Shown piece after piece: positions 11,958-23,900 of a stretch of DNA of 64,000 nucleotides. The notes under the pieces were generated by a model. The model had not been told where the DNA came from and ran no database searches. It saw nothing but the letters and a program-made list of their open reading frames with translations. How positions within the stretch are numbered: position 1 is the stretch's first letter; each line of letters begins with the position of its first letter. Location of the stretch: assembly GCA_001662425.1 (NCBI GenBank), contig BDDC01000156.1:32426-96425 (forward strand). Direction: 5' to 3'. The position numbers and the translations under genes were made by a program. The DNA is from Chlamydomonas sphaeroides (taxonomy: Eukaryota; Chlorophyta; Chlorophyceae; Chlamydomonadales; Chlamydomonadaceae).

Positions 11958-14258
11958 ATGTCGCAAGAGCTAGTTGCAAAGGGCGACCGGTGCTTTGTCG
12001 AGGAGGATTACTCGGGCGCTGTGGAGGCCTACACACAGGTGCGGGTCGCAGCTGAGAGCGTTGCGACACCGCAATATTGCGACTCGCATCCGTTGTGTCG
12101 CTGCGCAGGCGCTCCAAGCGGATCCCCAGAATGCGCGCATTTACGAGGCGCGCGCCAACGCGCACCTGAAGCTGGAGGAGTATTCGGAAGCCAATGCAGA
12201 TGCGACGCGGGCGCTGGAGCTGGCGCCGGAGCTGTCCAAGGCGTACCTACGGAAGGGGTGGGTCGGACCACCTTGCCGTGCCGAAGCGACCCACGTTCTG
12301 GGCCCTGGCAAGGCTCTTTCAGGGCGTGCAGCGCTCTGGGGTCGTATGTGAAGTGCCTCTGGGTCCTTTGGTGTGCAGGATAGCGTTGTTCAACATGGAG
12401 GAGTACGAGGCGGCCAAGGAGGCCTTCGAGGCGGGCTGCCAGCAGGCCCCCGACAATGCCTTCAAGACCTGGATCCGCAAGTGCGATGCGGAGCTGGAGG
12501 GTGAGGCGCACACGGCGTTGCTGGCATTAAAGGGCCGCGCGGTGTGCCGGTGCTCACAATGTTGAACTGCTTCCCTGACCCTGCCCCGCGTTCCCATGGC
12601 CCTCCCTGCAGATGAGGAGGCCTCGAAGCCAAAGGCCTCCCGGGAAGACGCCACTGCGTCTGCCACGCCCGCACCCGCGCCCGCTGCGCCCGCTAACCCT
12701 CCGGCCGCCGCCCCAGCGGCGACCCCAGCGCCACAGCCCGCTGGCCCCGCGGCCTCCACCTCCGCTCCAGCAGCGCAGCCCGCACAGCCGCCCATTGTGG
12801 GCATGCCGGCAGCCGCGGGCTCGTGTGCAGCGCCCATAGCCCCTGCCGCGCAAGCTGAGTTTAGCGGCAAGTACCGGCACCAGCACTACCAGCTAGCGAA
12901 CAAGGTGTGGCTGGCAGGAGGACAGGGAGCGGGGAGCCGGCTCGGCGTTGCGGTGTGGGTCGGTTGGCGCCACCCCTTGTCGTGCTCCTTCACACCGGCA
13001 TTGGACGCCACGCTTGAAGTGCACCTATGGTTCTGCTACCTTGTCCGTCGTGATACATGTTGCATCCCGACGCGCAGGTTACCGTAGACATCTACGCAAA
13101 GAAGCTCAAAAAGGAGCAGGTGTCGGTGGAGTTCGCCGAGCAGCACCTCACGGCGGTCATCCGGGACGCTGAGGGCGTGGAGCAGTACAAGCTGGAGGTG
13201 GATCTGTACGGCAAGGTACGGCAGGAGCACCCAAGGAAGGGTGGGGATCGGAGCACAGGCGCAGCAAGTCACGAAGCGGGGCCCGGGGCGGGGCCTTGGA
13301 GACATGTAACGCCTCAGGATGTCCTGCGGAACACCAGGGGCGGGGGCAGCGCCAAGTGCTTTTCGTGTCGGGCCCGCTGCTGGCGGCTGGCCGCTGCCCG
13401 GCAACCGTGCCCGGCGGCCTGCGCCCTTCGCGCCGCGACGCTGGCCGGCCCCCGGCGCCCGCTCCCGCAGGTGGTGCCCGAGCAGTGCAAGTACGAGGTG
13501 CTGTCCACCAAGGTGGAGATCACGCTGGTCAAGGCCGACCAGATGGGCTGGGTAAGCGTGGCACCACGCGTCTTGTGAAAACCAGGCCGGGGCCCGGACG
13601 GCGGCCGGGCGGCGCCGTTGGCATCCGTGGACCTGCCTCGGCCCAGCGCGCCCTGCGGCTGCGTCACGGCTGTGTTTGCGCTGCGCCCGTACTGCAGGGC
13701 TCCCTGGAGAAGAGCAACAAGGTGGCGGCCGCCAACTTCAGCACGCCCGGCACCGAGGCGCCGCGGCAGTACCCCAGCTCCAAGCAGAAGGACTGGAGCA
13801 AGGTCGAGTCGGAGCTCAAGGTGGGCCGCGACCGGGGCCGTGGGATTGCGGAGGGGGCTGGCGACGAGGCGCCAGGTCCAGGCTGGATGCACTCGGTAAA
13901 GAGAAAGCCGTCAGCTTGGGCTATCCGGACGGAGCTCTGGTCCTTGCCCAGTCGGCCGTTTGCGGCGCACATGTGCTGCCGACCTCGTGCCTCTACGTGC
14001 CACCGACGCCGCGCCCCGTCTCTGGTTTGCCCTTCCTAGGAGCTGGAGCAGCAGGGCGAGCTGGACATGGGCGACCCGCTCAACAACTTCTTCAAGAAGA
14101 TCTTTTCGCAGGGCGACGAGGACACGCGGCGCGCCATGATGAAGTCGTTCGTGGAGAGCAACGGCACCGTGCTGTCCACCAACTGGTCCGAGGTGGGCAA
14201 GAAGCCGGTCGAGTGCACGCCGCCCGACGGCATGGAGGTGCGCAAGTGGGAGGTGTGA
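11958..14258 (+). CDS. SGT1: SGT1 co-chaperone (TPR-CS-SGS)
   Basis: SGT1 is an HSP90 co-chaperone that bridges HSP90 with SCF ubiquitin ligases, the kinetochore and, in plants, NLR immune receptors. Exons 11958-12038, 12109-12257, 12379-12500, 12612-12904, 13078-13215, 13471-13551, 13698-13820 and 14040-14258 give 401 aa in frame. Residues about 1-110 are three TPR repeats (KGDRCFVEEDYSGAVEAYTQ, YEARANAHLKLEEY, KGIALFNMEEYEAAKEAFE). An Ala/Pro linker follows. A CS domain begins at KYRHQHYQLANKVTVDIYAK and ends near VEITLVKADQMGW. The C-terminal SGS domain contains KDWSKVESELKE, DPLNNFFKKIF, MMKSFVESNGTVLSTNW and ends EVRKWEV. All three domains are in the usual order and the length is normal. 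The start at 11958 follows an A-rich leader (AGCCAAG before ATG). TGTAA signals follow the upstream gene and this gene. Confidence 0.95.
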
Positions 14259-15013
14259 GCTGGGCGGAGCGGAGGCAGCGGACGGGGCGTCGGGTGATAC
14301 GGGTGTTTTTAGGCAATGTGTTGTCGCAGGCGGGTGCTGGAGCAGGGGTTGGGGAATGGACTGGGGCCGCAGGGAGAGGGCAGGGCGGGGCGGCGGACGG
14401 ATTGGCGGGGTGCTTGACAGGTGCATGCGACGAGGGCGGGTCTCTGGGGCGAGCCAGTGCCCGTGTGGCAGTCGGCAGCTGACAGGGGCAGGTGTTGGCG
14501 TGGTGCCGGCGTGCAGGATTGCGGCGAGTAGGCTGTGGGAGAGGGTGGACACCTGCCAGGAGCGCGCAGCGACTGCGCGTTGATCCATGGCAAATGGTGG
14601 ATGGGGCGCAAGGATACATGGTTGTAACTGCCTCAGGAGGCGTGCGCTCGGGAGGCCTTCGGGCCCTGCTCACTCGCGTCCTATGCGGCCGACGGCTACC
14701 ACGCCGCGGACCAATGCCCCAGTACCCCAGAACGCCCACGTTCCCCTTCCATGCGGTGCCACTTCTTCAGCGGCTGGCCTAACAAAAGCGGGCCGCGTCG
14801 CCCCAGCCCATCGCAAGGCCCATCCCCACAGAGCAGTACGCGGCACCCACGACAAAACCGCCCCTGACATCATCCCAATCCAGCGCCTACACTCTGCCTC
14901 AGCCCTCTCGCCTCCACTCTATGTACATTCGCTACGCCCTGCATCGCCCCAGTCCCAGCCGCCAGCACTGCCTCACAGCCACGCCCAGGCCCACGTCAGC
15001 CCGCCGCTTCTAG
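14259..15013. other. Convergent intergenic region, 3' UTRs
   Basis: No coding sequence is recognised between the SGT1 stop and the stop of the minus-strand UIM-like gene. The left part includes the SGT1 TGTAA signal; the right part should be the 3' UTR of the minus gene. Confidence 0.6.
14623..14627 (+). terminator. TGTAA polyadenylation signal of SGT1
   Basis: A TGTAA lies about 365 bp downstream of the SGT1 stop codon, where a chlamydomonad 3' end is expected. Confidence 0.6.
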
Positions 15014-17282
15014 TCAGCCGTCCTTCCTCACGGGCCGGCGCAGCCCCGACACCCGCGGCACGCACATGCCCGGGATGCCTCCGCCAGGCAGTTTGATGCC
15101 GCCGCCGGGCAGCTTGACGCCTCCGCTGGCGGGCGGCTTGGCAACAGAGCCGCCGCCGCCTCCGGCCTCGGGCTTGGCCGCCGAGCCACCTGAAGCGGCA
15201 TGATGCAGCACACGAGTACCTATTGTCAGGGGCCGCTACCGGTATGTGTTGAGTCGGGCCCCCAGCCAACATCGAGCTAACGGAGCCATGTGTCCACGCC
15301 CCGCCCTCGGCGATGTGCACATGCAAAGCACCAGCACGGCCCAACATACCGCCTGAAATGCTCATCGAGGGCGGCTTGAAGGGCGCGGACGATACGGGCC
15401 GCGGCGTGCTGAAGGAGCCAGATGTCCGGTTACCGGTTGCGAGGGGCTTAGGCAGCCCGGGCGTCCCCTGCGCAGCCAAGCATTGGTGATAGACAGGAAG
15501 TGACGCCGTGCCGCTGGGTTCCGGCACGTACAGGAACCCCACGCGCTCCGACACAGGTAGCCGCCGGGACCTGAAGCCGCCCCACCTGCGCGGCGGGCTT
15601 GCTGACGCTGGGCCCATCGCCCGAGCTGGCCGGCGGCTTGGGCGCTGACAGGTGCACGCCAGCGCCCGAAAGCGGTCGCGGCAGCGTAGCTCCCGTCACG
15701 GGCCGCTGCGGCGGCTTCGGGTTAGGCGCGGCGGGCGGCTTGGCCTTGAGGCCAGGTGCTGCCCCGTTCCCGGACGGCGCCGGCCCCGCCTGCTCCTGCT
15801 CCTCCGCGTCCATGGGCTCGTCATCTGGCCTGGCCTTGGCGGCGCCCTGCTGGTCGGGCTTGTCGCTGCCGGCGACCTCGCCAGCGGGCTCATATCGCGA
15901 GGACACCTTGTTGGGCCCAGAGCTCTTGGCGGCAGCAGGCGCCGCTCCGATCCCGGCCACCTTGGCCGCGACCGCCTTGCCATTTACGGCGGCCGGCTTG
16001 GCCGCCACTTGCCGGGTGGGCTTGGCGACCGACTTGGGGCTGACGTCAGCGACGGCTGGCTGGGAAGGCTTGCCGGCTGCCTTGCCGCGTGGCGCCTTGG
16101 CCGCGGTCCCGGCCGCCTTGCCAGTCGGCGCCGCGGCCTTGGCCCCGCCGCCCTTCGCAGCTGCGCCCTTGGCGGCCGTGCTCTTAGCAGCTGCACCCTG
16201 GACGCGGACAGCGGCACAGGCGCCATCAATTCAAAACGACAGGTAAGGACAAGCAGCCAGCTTCATGCCCGACCCACATGGCCCCGTACCTTGCACTTCT
16301 TTGCCGGCCGCTCGTCCTCGCTCTCGTCCGCGGAGAAGTCGCTTCCCGCGTCGCTTTCCTCACTGCTGCTCGGCTCAGGGTCGTAGTCATCTGCGCCGTC
16401 GTCATCGCTGGGGCCGTCGTCCTCGTTGTCGCTAGCCACCTGCAATGCAGGCATCGTGCCGCAATCCGGCGATTGTTGGCTGGGATGCCGACCCACAGCG
16501 AGGGCCTGACGTTTGCTGCTGCTGCTGGCCAAGAGCGTGCAGACACATTACGTCACCTGTCGCCGCTTCTGGGCAGCCGCGCGCTTGCCCCGCCCGCCAG
16601 CCTTTGCCGGCTCGGGGGCCGCCGACAGCTCCTGCTTCCGTGCAGCCGTCCCGGGCTCTTGCTGCTCAGCCCGCGGCTGCTCCTCGCGCCAGTCCTGGCA
16701 CGCCGTCCTCCCAACGTCCGTGCGCTCCTCGTCCCGCTGATGTGCTGACTCCGGAGGCTGCTGCTGCTCCCGGGCAACCTGCTCCTGAGGTCCGGTCTGC
16801 CCGGGACTCTTGTCCGAGGCCCCAATAACGGCAGCCTCCTGCCTCGACCCTGGAGCCAACGGTGGGGCTTCCTGCACGTCGGGCACGCCGGACGGCCCTG
16901 CCGACGGCCCGCCGACGTGCTGGGCCTCCTGCTGCTGCGATTCTCGCCCTATCGCTCGCTGCTCCGTCTCCTGCTGCTGGAGGCTGAGGCGAATGGCGAG
17001 GTCAATTTGCTCTTTTTCGCTCAGTCCCTGCAAACGGATGCTGTTGTTCAGGCGATAACGGGAATCAACCAAGTGCGCAGCTGCAGTCCACGCACCGCTC
17101 CGGGCCTCGTTCCTTTGCTAAGTCGCAGTTTGCCCATCTTCGCGACGGGGCGTCGGTCGCCTCCGCGTTTGACTTCACGCTAAACCTCAAGCGGAGCAGA
17201 AAGTCGCGGCAGGTGGCTCAGGAAGCTGGCTTCAGCGAAGTTCCACCAGCCGACAGCTAGGCCGAGCAGGATCCGACAGCAT
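15014..17282 (-). CDS. UIM-like, acidic and Lys/Ala-rich nuclear-type protein
   Basis: Not securely identified. Exons 16557 to about 17115, 16290-16439, 15586-16197, 15350-15467 and 15014-15189 join in frame. In order: an N-terminal segment with SEKEQIDLAIRLSLQQQE, which resembles a ubiquitin-interacting motif; a Gln/Glu-rich stretch; an acidic exon (DNEDDGPSDDDG, SDFSADESEDERPAKK); a long Lys/Ala/Pro exon; and a Gly/Lys tail ending VSGLRRPVRKDG. Acidic plus Lys-rich composition suggests a nuclear nucleic-acid-binding protein. The order UIM-like, DE-rich, Lys-rich, short basic C-terminus is reminiscent of RAD51AP1, but no diagnostic residues prove that. The start is uncertain: an ATG at 17282 with a weak donor (GTGGAA) and acceptor near 17116 restores the frame, whereas the ATG at 17137 does not. 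Confidence 0.55.
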
Positions 17283-17325
17283 GGATCCGGGTCCCCTTCG
17301 ACCAAACGTGGCGTTCTTGTGTAGC

Positions 17326-17330
17326 TTACA
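17326..17330 (-). terminator. TGTAA polyadenylation signal (minus strand)
   Basis: TTACA on the plus strand reads TGTAA on the minus strand, about 445 bp after the stop of the membrane-protein gene and just before the next minus-strand gene. Confidence 0.55.
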
Positions 17331-17772
17331 GTGTCCTCCCCTGTTCACACCTTCGCGGTGGTCTCCTGTCTGGAGCTGTTTTGCCACTCCGGCGCCACCA
17401 GGAGGCGCTTTGCCTCTCCCCTGGGTGCAGCCACACACCAAGCTCTGCACAGGCAACCCTTTCCCGATATCAAAACCGATGGGCGCTACCTACGACACCA
17501 TTTTGAGCAAGAACATCGGATGCCATTTCCCCGACCCAGCAGCGGGCTTGAGCCAGCGCGCTCACCACCCCAACACCGCACACCCCTCCCCCCGACCCAG
17601 CAGGGACCCAGCACGACGTCGAGCCATAAGTACAGCTTTGTACACTCCGATTACCGCTCGATCGTCCCACATCGATACCACATAGCACCGAGCACGTGGT
17701 CATGCAAAAATGTTGCAACGGCCGCTGCACACGGAATTCGACACAGCCCCATCTCTGGAAGGTCGACGACGG
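17331..17772 (-). other. 3' UTR of the membrane-protein gene
   Basis: No gene seen. The stretch lies between the minus-strand stop at 17773 and the TGTAA signal, so it is most simply 3' UTR. Its base composition is less GC-rich than neighbouring exons. Confidence 0.5.
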
Positions 17773-20192
17773 CTACGAGCCGCAGCCTGGCGTACCGTCC
17801 AGGGCCCGCAGCCCCCCGATCCGCGAAATCTCTGCCACACGCTCAGTAAGTACCGAGCCGTCCATGAAACAGGCCAAGCACCTCAACATCGCTTTCGCCA
17901 AGCAGCGCTTTCCAGATCGCCGCGGGATGCGTGCTCGCCGCCTGCCCAGCCCCCAGCGCCGCTGCCGCCAGCCGCCCCGTGCGCCTGCCGGCCGCCGGTC
18001 TCGTACGCGCTGTTGAAGCGAATGGATCTCTCCAAGCCAGGGAAAGCAAGCCCCAGCCCCAGCCCCAGCCCCAGCTCCGGCGGGCTCCCGCCGCCGCCAT
18101 GACCGCCACCGAACGCGCCGGCGCTGCCGCTGCTGCCGCCGCTGCCGCAGGGCCCGCCGCAGCGCCCGGCCACGTGTCGCCGGGCGCCGCGCCGGCCGGC
18201 CGCCTCTGCGCCCGAGCACTGCGCCACCTCGTCGACGTTGCCGGCGGACGGCGCCGCCGCGCCGCCGCCGCCAGGCCCGTGCGGACACGACGGCGCGCCG
18301 CGCCGATCGGGCACCTCGCGCGCGCCGCCGCGTCGCGGCCAGCGCCCGAACACCGCCTGCAGCGGCACCAGCAGTGCCTGAGCCGCCAGCGCCCGCAGCA
18401 GCTCCGACACGGACAGCCACCGCAGCGGCGTGCCCTCCAGCGCCAGCGACGCCAGCGACGCCGCGTCGCTGGTGCGCCGCGAGACGCCCTCGCTGCGGCA
18501 GCCCGGCGTGCCCGTAACACGGCGGTGCTGCAGCAACACCACCGGCGCGCCGTACTCATGCGCCAGCGGCACGGCGCCGAAGCCCGGCCAGTCCTGCAGA
18601 GCCGGCAACGGCAGCGGCAGCGGCAGCGGCGGCGACGGCGGCGGCGGCGACGGCAGGCCCCAGTCGACCAGGCTCGCTGTCGCCTCCTCGTCCTCTGCCT
18701 CCGCTGTGCCGCCGGTGCCCGGCGCTGCGCCGTCGGCGCTGCCGGCTACGGGCGCCAGCTGACTCCAACTCAGCGCGATGCAGCGTGAGGACGCCAACGA
18801 GGCCGACGACGGCACCGAGATGGCGCCTGGCCGCCGCATGGCCTGGGCTGATGTCGTGGCTGACGCTGCAGCCAGCGCCAGGCATGCGCCCTCGCCCATG
18901 GCGTCACTCCACATGAGGTCGGCGTCGTTGCGGCTGGCGGGGCCGTCGCCCGTCAGCAGCGCGCTGGTGAAGATGAGCCCCAGGCTGCCGGCGCCAAACA
19001 TGAGCAGCAGCGCCGCCAGCGCCGCCACGAGCGTGTCGTGCAGCTCGGCGGCCGCGTCGTACAGCTCCTGCGGCGCGGCACGGGCCGCGGCAACGGGGGA
19101 GCGACGCGTTGTATATTGGGGCTTGGCGTGTGAGGTGCTAGGCAGCGGCGTTCAAGGCCTACTGAGGTAGAGAGCTGAGGAGGCAGCGCCCGTCAAGTCA
19201 TTTAACCCGGGTCGCAGCCCCCAAGCCGGGTCCCACGCACCAGGACGACCTCCTTGTCGCACAGGCACGCCGCCGACCCCAGGAACGGCAGCTGCGCCAG
19301 GTCCAGGCAGCTGGCCGGGCAGCGCTCGCTGTCCGCCTGCGCGACGCCCTCCAGGGTCCCCGCAGACCCCACCGCTGCCGCCACCCAGGCTTCGTCAGTC
19401 GCGCCGCTGCCGCTGCCGCTGCTGCTGCTGGCAGAGGCGAGGCTGGAGAGCTGCCTGGTCGCTCCGGCAGACGCGGCGTCCGTCCCGGTCCAGCCGGCCG
19501 CCGCCAGGCCACCAGCCCGGCCGCCGCTGAGCAGGTTCAGCTCAGCGCCGTTCGCGACGGCGGATGCGGAGGCCATCCAGGCCGAGTAGCCCAGGACCGC
19601 GAAGCAGATCCACACCACGAGGGCCACGAAGAGCGCGTTGATTGCGGTGCAGAGGGAGGGCGAGGCGCAGTTGGGCGCGCTGTGGGCGCTCAGGGAGCCG
19701 GAGGGCGCGTCATGGGGCAGCAGGTCGGCCTTAGCGGACCACAGAGGCGATGATGATGAGGAGGAGGCGGTGCGTGGCGAGTCTGCGGCGCAGGGGGGCA
19801 GCGGGAGGGGGAAGGGAATTGAGCGGCGGCCCGGTAAAGGGTATTGTGGAGGAAGCGCAGGGCACGGGCGTGGTGCGCGGGATCGAAGCTGGGTGGTGCC
19901 AGTTTGGCTCACCGCTGGCTGGCTTGGAGGCCAGCAGGGCAGCGGCCAGGACTGCCAGAGATGCAGCCGCGAAGAACGAGGATGTTGTCACCGCGGAGGC
20001 ATGAAAGGCGAGAACGCCAAACCGGACGCCCGATCCGAGTTCCTGCTCGGCGCCTTGTATGCTTCGGAGGGCACGGCTACTCAGTGCGGCCCTGCGTGTG
20101 CGGAGGGCGGCAGCGGCGGCCGGCGGGGGCAGGCGTGTGAGCGTTGGTGTGTGTGGGTTCGTCCCGTGACCGTCCGTTCGGCGACGTCCCAC
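17773..20192 (-). CDS. Ala-rich integral membrane protein, unknown function
   Basis: Not recognised. Exons 19913-20192, 19241-19782, 18007-19067 and 17773-17941 join in consistent phase (683 aa). Three hydrophobic segments, one per exon, look like membrane spans: SSFFAAASLAVLAAALLAS, INALFVALVVWICFAVLGYS and TLVAALAALLLMFGAGSLGL. Between the second and third is a Ser/Gly-rich loop with three closely spaced Cys (CPASCLDL, AACLCDKE), possibly lumenal or extracellular. After the third span comes a long Pro/Gly/Ala region with short tracts (PPPPSPPLPLPLPLP, LGLGLGLG). The last exon reads CFMDGSVLTERVAEISRIGG. Its join uses donor GTACGA and a roughly 66-bp intron, the weakest of the three; without it the protein would end at 17883. 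The start at 20192 is simply the first in-frame ATG. Confidence 0.5.
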
Positions 20193-20927
20193 CGTGCTGC
20201 GCCCCGCTTCGTGAGCTGCACCCGTATTGGTAAGGTCAAGGCCCGCGTCGGCATATGGCCTTCACGCCAAAGTGGCCGTGATTGGCAACGACCCAAACAG
20301 GTGGAGTGTGTGTTGGCTCAGGTGCCGATGGCTTACCATACATAAAGGGATGTAATCTGAGCCGCTGCCGACAGGATAGCATGCAGCCTCGGCGCCGAGC
20401 TAAAGGGCCGTGGCTTGTGCTGGTGAGCCTGAATGTAACGCATTGGGCTATATGTGTAGGCCGTCCATAAATCTACAGGCCTCGCGCTCTCAGTGTTGCG
20501 GCCGCGGCCGGAACGCGCATGCTCCCGGCTTCGAGTGTGACTCCGTGACAAGGCTATGCACGCCTAAGCGTAGTGTAACCTTTCCAGCAGTGTTGAGACG
20601 ACTATGTCCGCGGTGCTGCCACCTATCACATTGGAGTGCAGACACGACACGCTCCGGCAACATCCTGCAGCCCCCTCCGACCCCCAAGCACTGGCCACGT
20701 TATCGGCTTGGCAGCTACCTCAGAGCTAAAAAAACAGACGTGCAGTTGCTGCAAGTACCCGACAAATTCACCAAAACCGGGCAGCAGCAATTCACGACCT
20801 GTGTCAGCCCGCCGGCTCCGTCACGATGCGTCCCAGTGGCACCTCAACATAGATAAGAAGTGACTCGCGTCCGTGCTCCCTGCACAACACACCGAAATGC
20901 CCAGCACAGTCCCCGCGCGCGCCCCAG
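20193..20927. other. Intergenic region without recognised gene
   Basis: Lies between two minus-strand genes: 5' flank of the membrane-protein gene and 3' flank of the HNH gene. Plus-strand TGTAA sequences occur near 20344, 20434 and 20573, but no convincing plus-strand gene ends here. No TGTAA is seen on the minus strand for the HNH gene. Confidence 0.5.
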
Positions 20928-23900
20928 CTACTCGCCATCCTCATCCTCGCTGCCGTCCGTGTCGTCCCTTGCGGCGCCCGGCCCCGCCGCCCCCAGGTGC
21001 CCGAACAGGTCCGCATATGCGGCCTGCTGCGCCACTTGCAGAGCTCGCAGCGTGGGCTCCCCTGGCGCCAGGCTGCAAGGGGCAGGCGTGCGGCACGTGT
21101 GCAGTCGGGGCGCACTCCACAGGGAGGGATTCCGAACGGCCGACTTCCGCTGCCGCCGACCTGCGCTTCCCTGCCCCCGGCACCCCTGCAGGACGTGCCA
21201 GCGCCACGACATCCCACAAACCCGGTTCCCGTCTCGTGCGCATGTCGCATGTACTTCCTCTGCCCTCGCTGCGCCCCAAGCCCCCGCAGACCCACCTCCG
21301 CATGTACGGCACCCCGCCCGGTGCCGTACGCCACGGCAGCGGGTACACCGTGCACAGCAGCGAGTCGATCAGCTCGTCGAAGCGCTGCCGGGCGCGGTCC
21401 GTGCGGGGCATCGCGGCGCGCATCCTGCGGGCGCAGGCAAGCAGCTGCGGCATCAGGACCGACAGGACACGGGCAGTCTGCGGCAGGAGGTGGTCCTCCT
21501 GGTCTGCGGCGGCGAGGCGGCCGGCCAAGGGGCGAGCGCATAGCCAGGCCTGCCGCCGGTGCCGGCCAGCCGCGTGCGCAGGTGGGCAGCGCAGCGCGTC
21601 GTGTGGGGTGTGCCGCTCACTTGGCAAACGCCTGCAACTGCTCCAACGAGAGCCCCAGGTGCAGGCGCTGCACCAGGGTGGCGCCGGAGCCGTCGCGCGG
21701 GTTGGCGTTAAGCAGCGCGTCCTTCTTGAGGATGTTGGCGTACCTGGCGGACGGGCCGGCATGGGGTGCACGGCAGCAGCGTGCCTACGTCAAATGCCGT
21801 ACGTACGGCAGGGCGTGGCCAACGCCGTCTCGAGGGCAGGGAGCGTGCGCACGGCACAGCTGCGGCCGCAGGCGCCGGGTGTGGTCAGCCCGCCCGCAAG
21901 CCCTCAGGCCCCCGCCCAAGCCGGCCCGGCGGCCCACCAGTGCAGGGCCATGAGGTTGGGCTGCTGCGTGAGGCCGCCCCGCGACCAGGGGAAGATGTGG
22001 TCCACCGCGAAGCCGCACACGCTGCTGGCGGCGGCCGCGTGGCGGGCCACTACGTTGCCTGCGGCGGTGGCGCGGGCGGGGCGGGGGACGTCTCGGGAGG
22101 CTACTAGCCATGTGCTTGGTACCGGCGCAGTGCTGATGCTTGGTGCTACCTGGGGACCGCGGCGGTGGGCCAGTGACACGGCCACCGCAGGCGTGCCCCA
22201 GGGGAGGGGGCAGTTGTGAGCTTGCCGCAACGCCATGCTGATACACGCACCAACTACCTGCCCCCGGGCCCCAGGCCCTCGGCACCGCGCTGCCGCACCG
22301 TAGGCGTCCAGGCGGTACTTGGTCCGGTAGCAGGCCGGCAGCCCTTCGTTGGCCTCAAACTCCTTCAGCAGGGCCGTCCAGCAGGCGGTCCGCGCCTCGG
22401 GCCGGCCCGTGCCTCGCTCGCGCTCCTTGGGCGTCTCGCGGCCGTTGCCCTCGGCGTTGGCGCGGGGCCGCGGCGGGTAGCGCGCCTCCCAGCCAGCGCG
22501 CAGCTCCTGTGCGGGTTGATGGTTTGGAGGCAGGTTTTAATATGCAGCAATATCACTATTCACTTCTCAGGGACAACATGGAAGGTGAGGGCAGGAGAGT
22601 TCCGTCCACCATCGCAGCTGCTTGCGGGGCAAGGCTGCGCGCCGTGGGCGGGGGCCGAGGTGCTGCGGGCTGGCCGGCGCTGCGCTGCGCTGCGCTGCGC
22701 TGCGGTGCTGCGCGGCGCACCTGCGCCTGCTGCGCGCTGATCGGCTCGCCGTTGTACATGATGGTGCCCGGCTCGCAGTCTTCGTCGATGTGCGCCATCA
22801 GGTACGACCACCGGTGCTTGACGGTGGGGCTGGGGGGAGCAGCAGCAGCAAGAGCAGCTCAGGGGCAGTGTCAGCACGCACGGCCACGCGCGTGGCCGCT
22901 GGCCAGCAGCACGGCCATGTGAGCAAGGCCGCAGCTCGGCCCACCCGCTCCTTGACGGCACCTGTGTACAGGACAGCAGGGCAGAGCCACTCACTCACGG
23001 AACTCCGCGGGGAAGGGCGCCGTGGTGTCGCCATCCCACCAGCCGCCAGCCGCCGGTGCCACTGCCGCAGCCGCCCCCGCGCGCCCCGCTCTTCGCCAAG
23101 GCTTCGCCGCCGGCTTCACATCCTCCCCATCGCCCTCCCCGCCGCCAGCCGCCTGTCCATCGCCCTCGCCAGCGTTGTTGTTCGCCTCCTCGTCCTCGTC
23201 CTCCTCGTCGTCCCCCTCGCCCTCCTCGCGCTGCGCATCCCCGAGCCCCGCCGGCGCATGCTCCACGCCCGCCCCGCCCACCCCCGCGTTGTTGGCTACG
23301 TCCTCCGCCTCCAGCAGCAGCTGCCGCACCAGCGCCCTCTTGCTGCTCACGTCGGCGCCGCCCAGCTCCCCACACAGCCTGGCCAGCAGGGCGCCGGTGC
23401 TGACGGCCGCCAGGTCCATGCCTGCCGGTGCGGCGCAGAGGACGAGGCAGGGCCGTGGGGTCAAGGGGACAGGTGCCCAGTGCGAGGGACCGTGCCGTGT
23501 AGACGGGCCGAGAAAGGCGCTGGCAAGGGGATGCTGCCGAGGCGACGAGCGCGCGCCCACTGCCAAGGCCGGGCGGAGAGGCCACTGGTGGGAGCACACC
23601 GACGTGGTGTTTGCGAACGCAACCGATGCTGCTGCCGTGTGGTGGTCAGGCAGCGGGGCTGGCACGGGGCTGGCACGGCTCGCGCTGCCGCAGCGGAGGG
23701 CTTGCCTGCAAGCAGCCGCCTTGCAGCCGCCTCGACCTCCTCGTCGCCCGGCACCCGCCCAGCGGCCGCGGGCCCCGGGCCGCCGCCGGCACCCCCGGGG
23801 CCTGCGGCGCCGCCCGCTCCGGCGGCGCCCTCGGCCCCGCTGCCCTCCGTGGTGTCCTCGTCCTCGTCCTCGGCTACCGGCTGCTGCTGCGCACCCCCTG

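Noticed and set aside
16988..17260. Plus-strand frame reading KSQFAHLRDGASVASAFDFT and LKRSRKSRQVAQEAGFSE before a stop
   Set aside because: It has protein-like composition but lies antisense to the start of the UIM-like gene, has no ATG, no visible upstream exon and no recognised family. It is more likely a shadow of the minus-strand gene and its 5' UTR.
20344..20577. Three plus-strand TGTAA sequences suggesting a transcript end
   Set aside because: No plus-strand gene with coding character ends upstream of them; the genes on both sides are on the minus strand.
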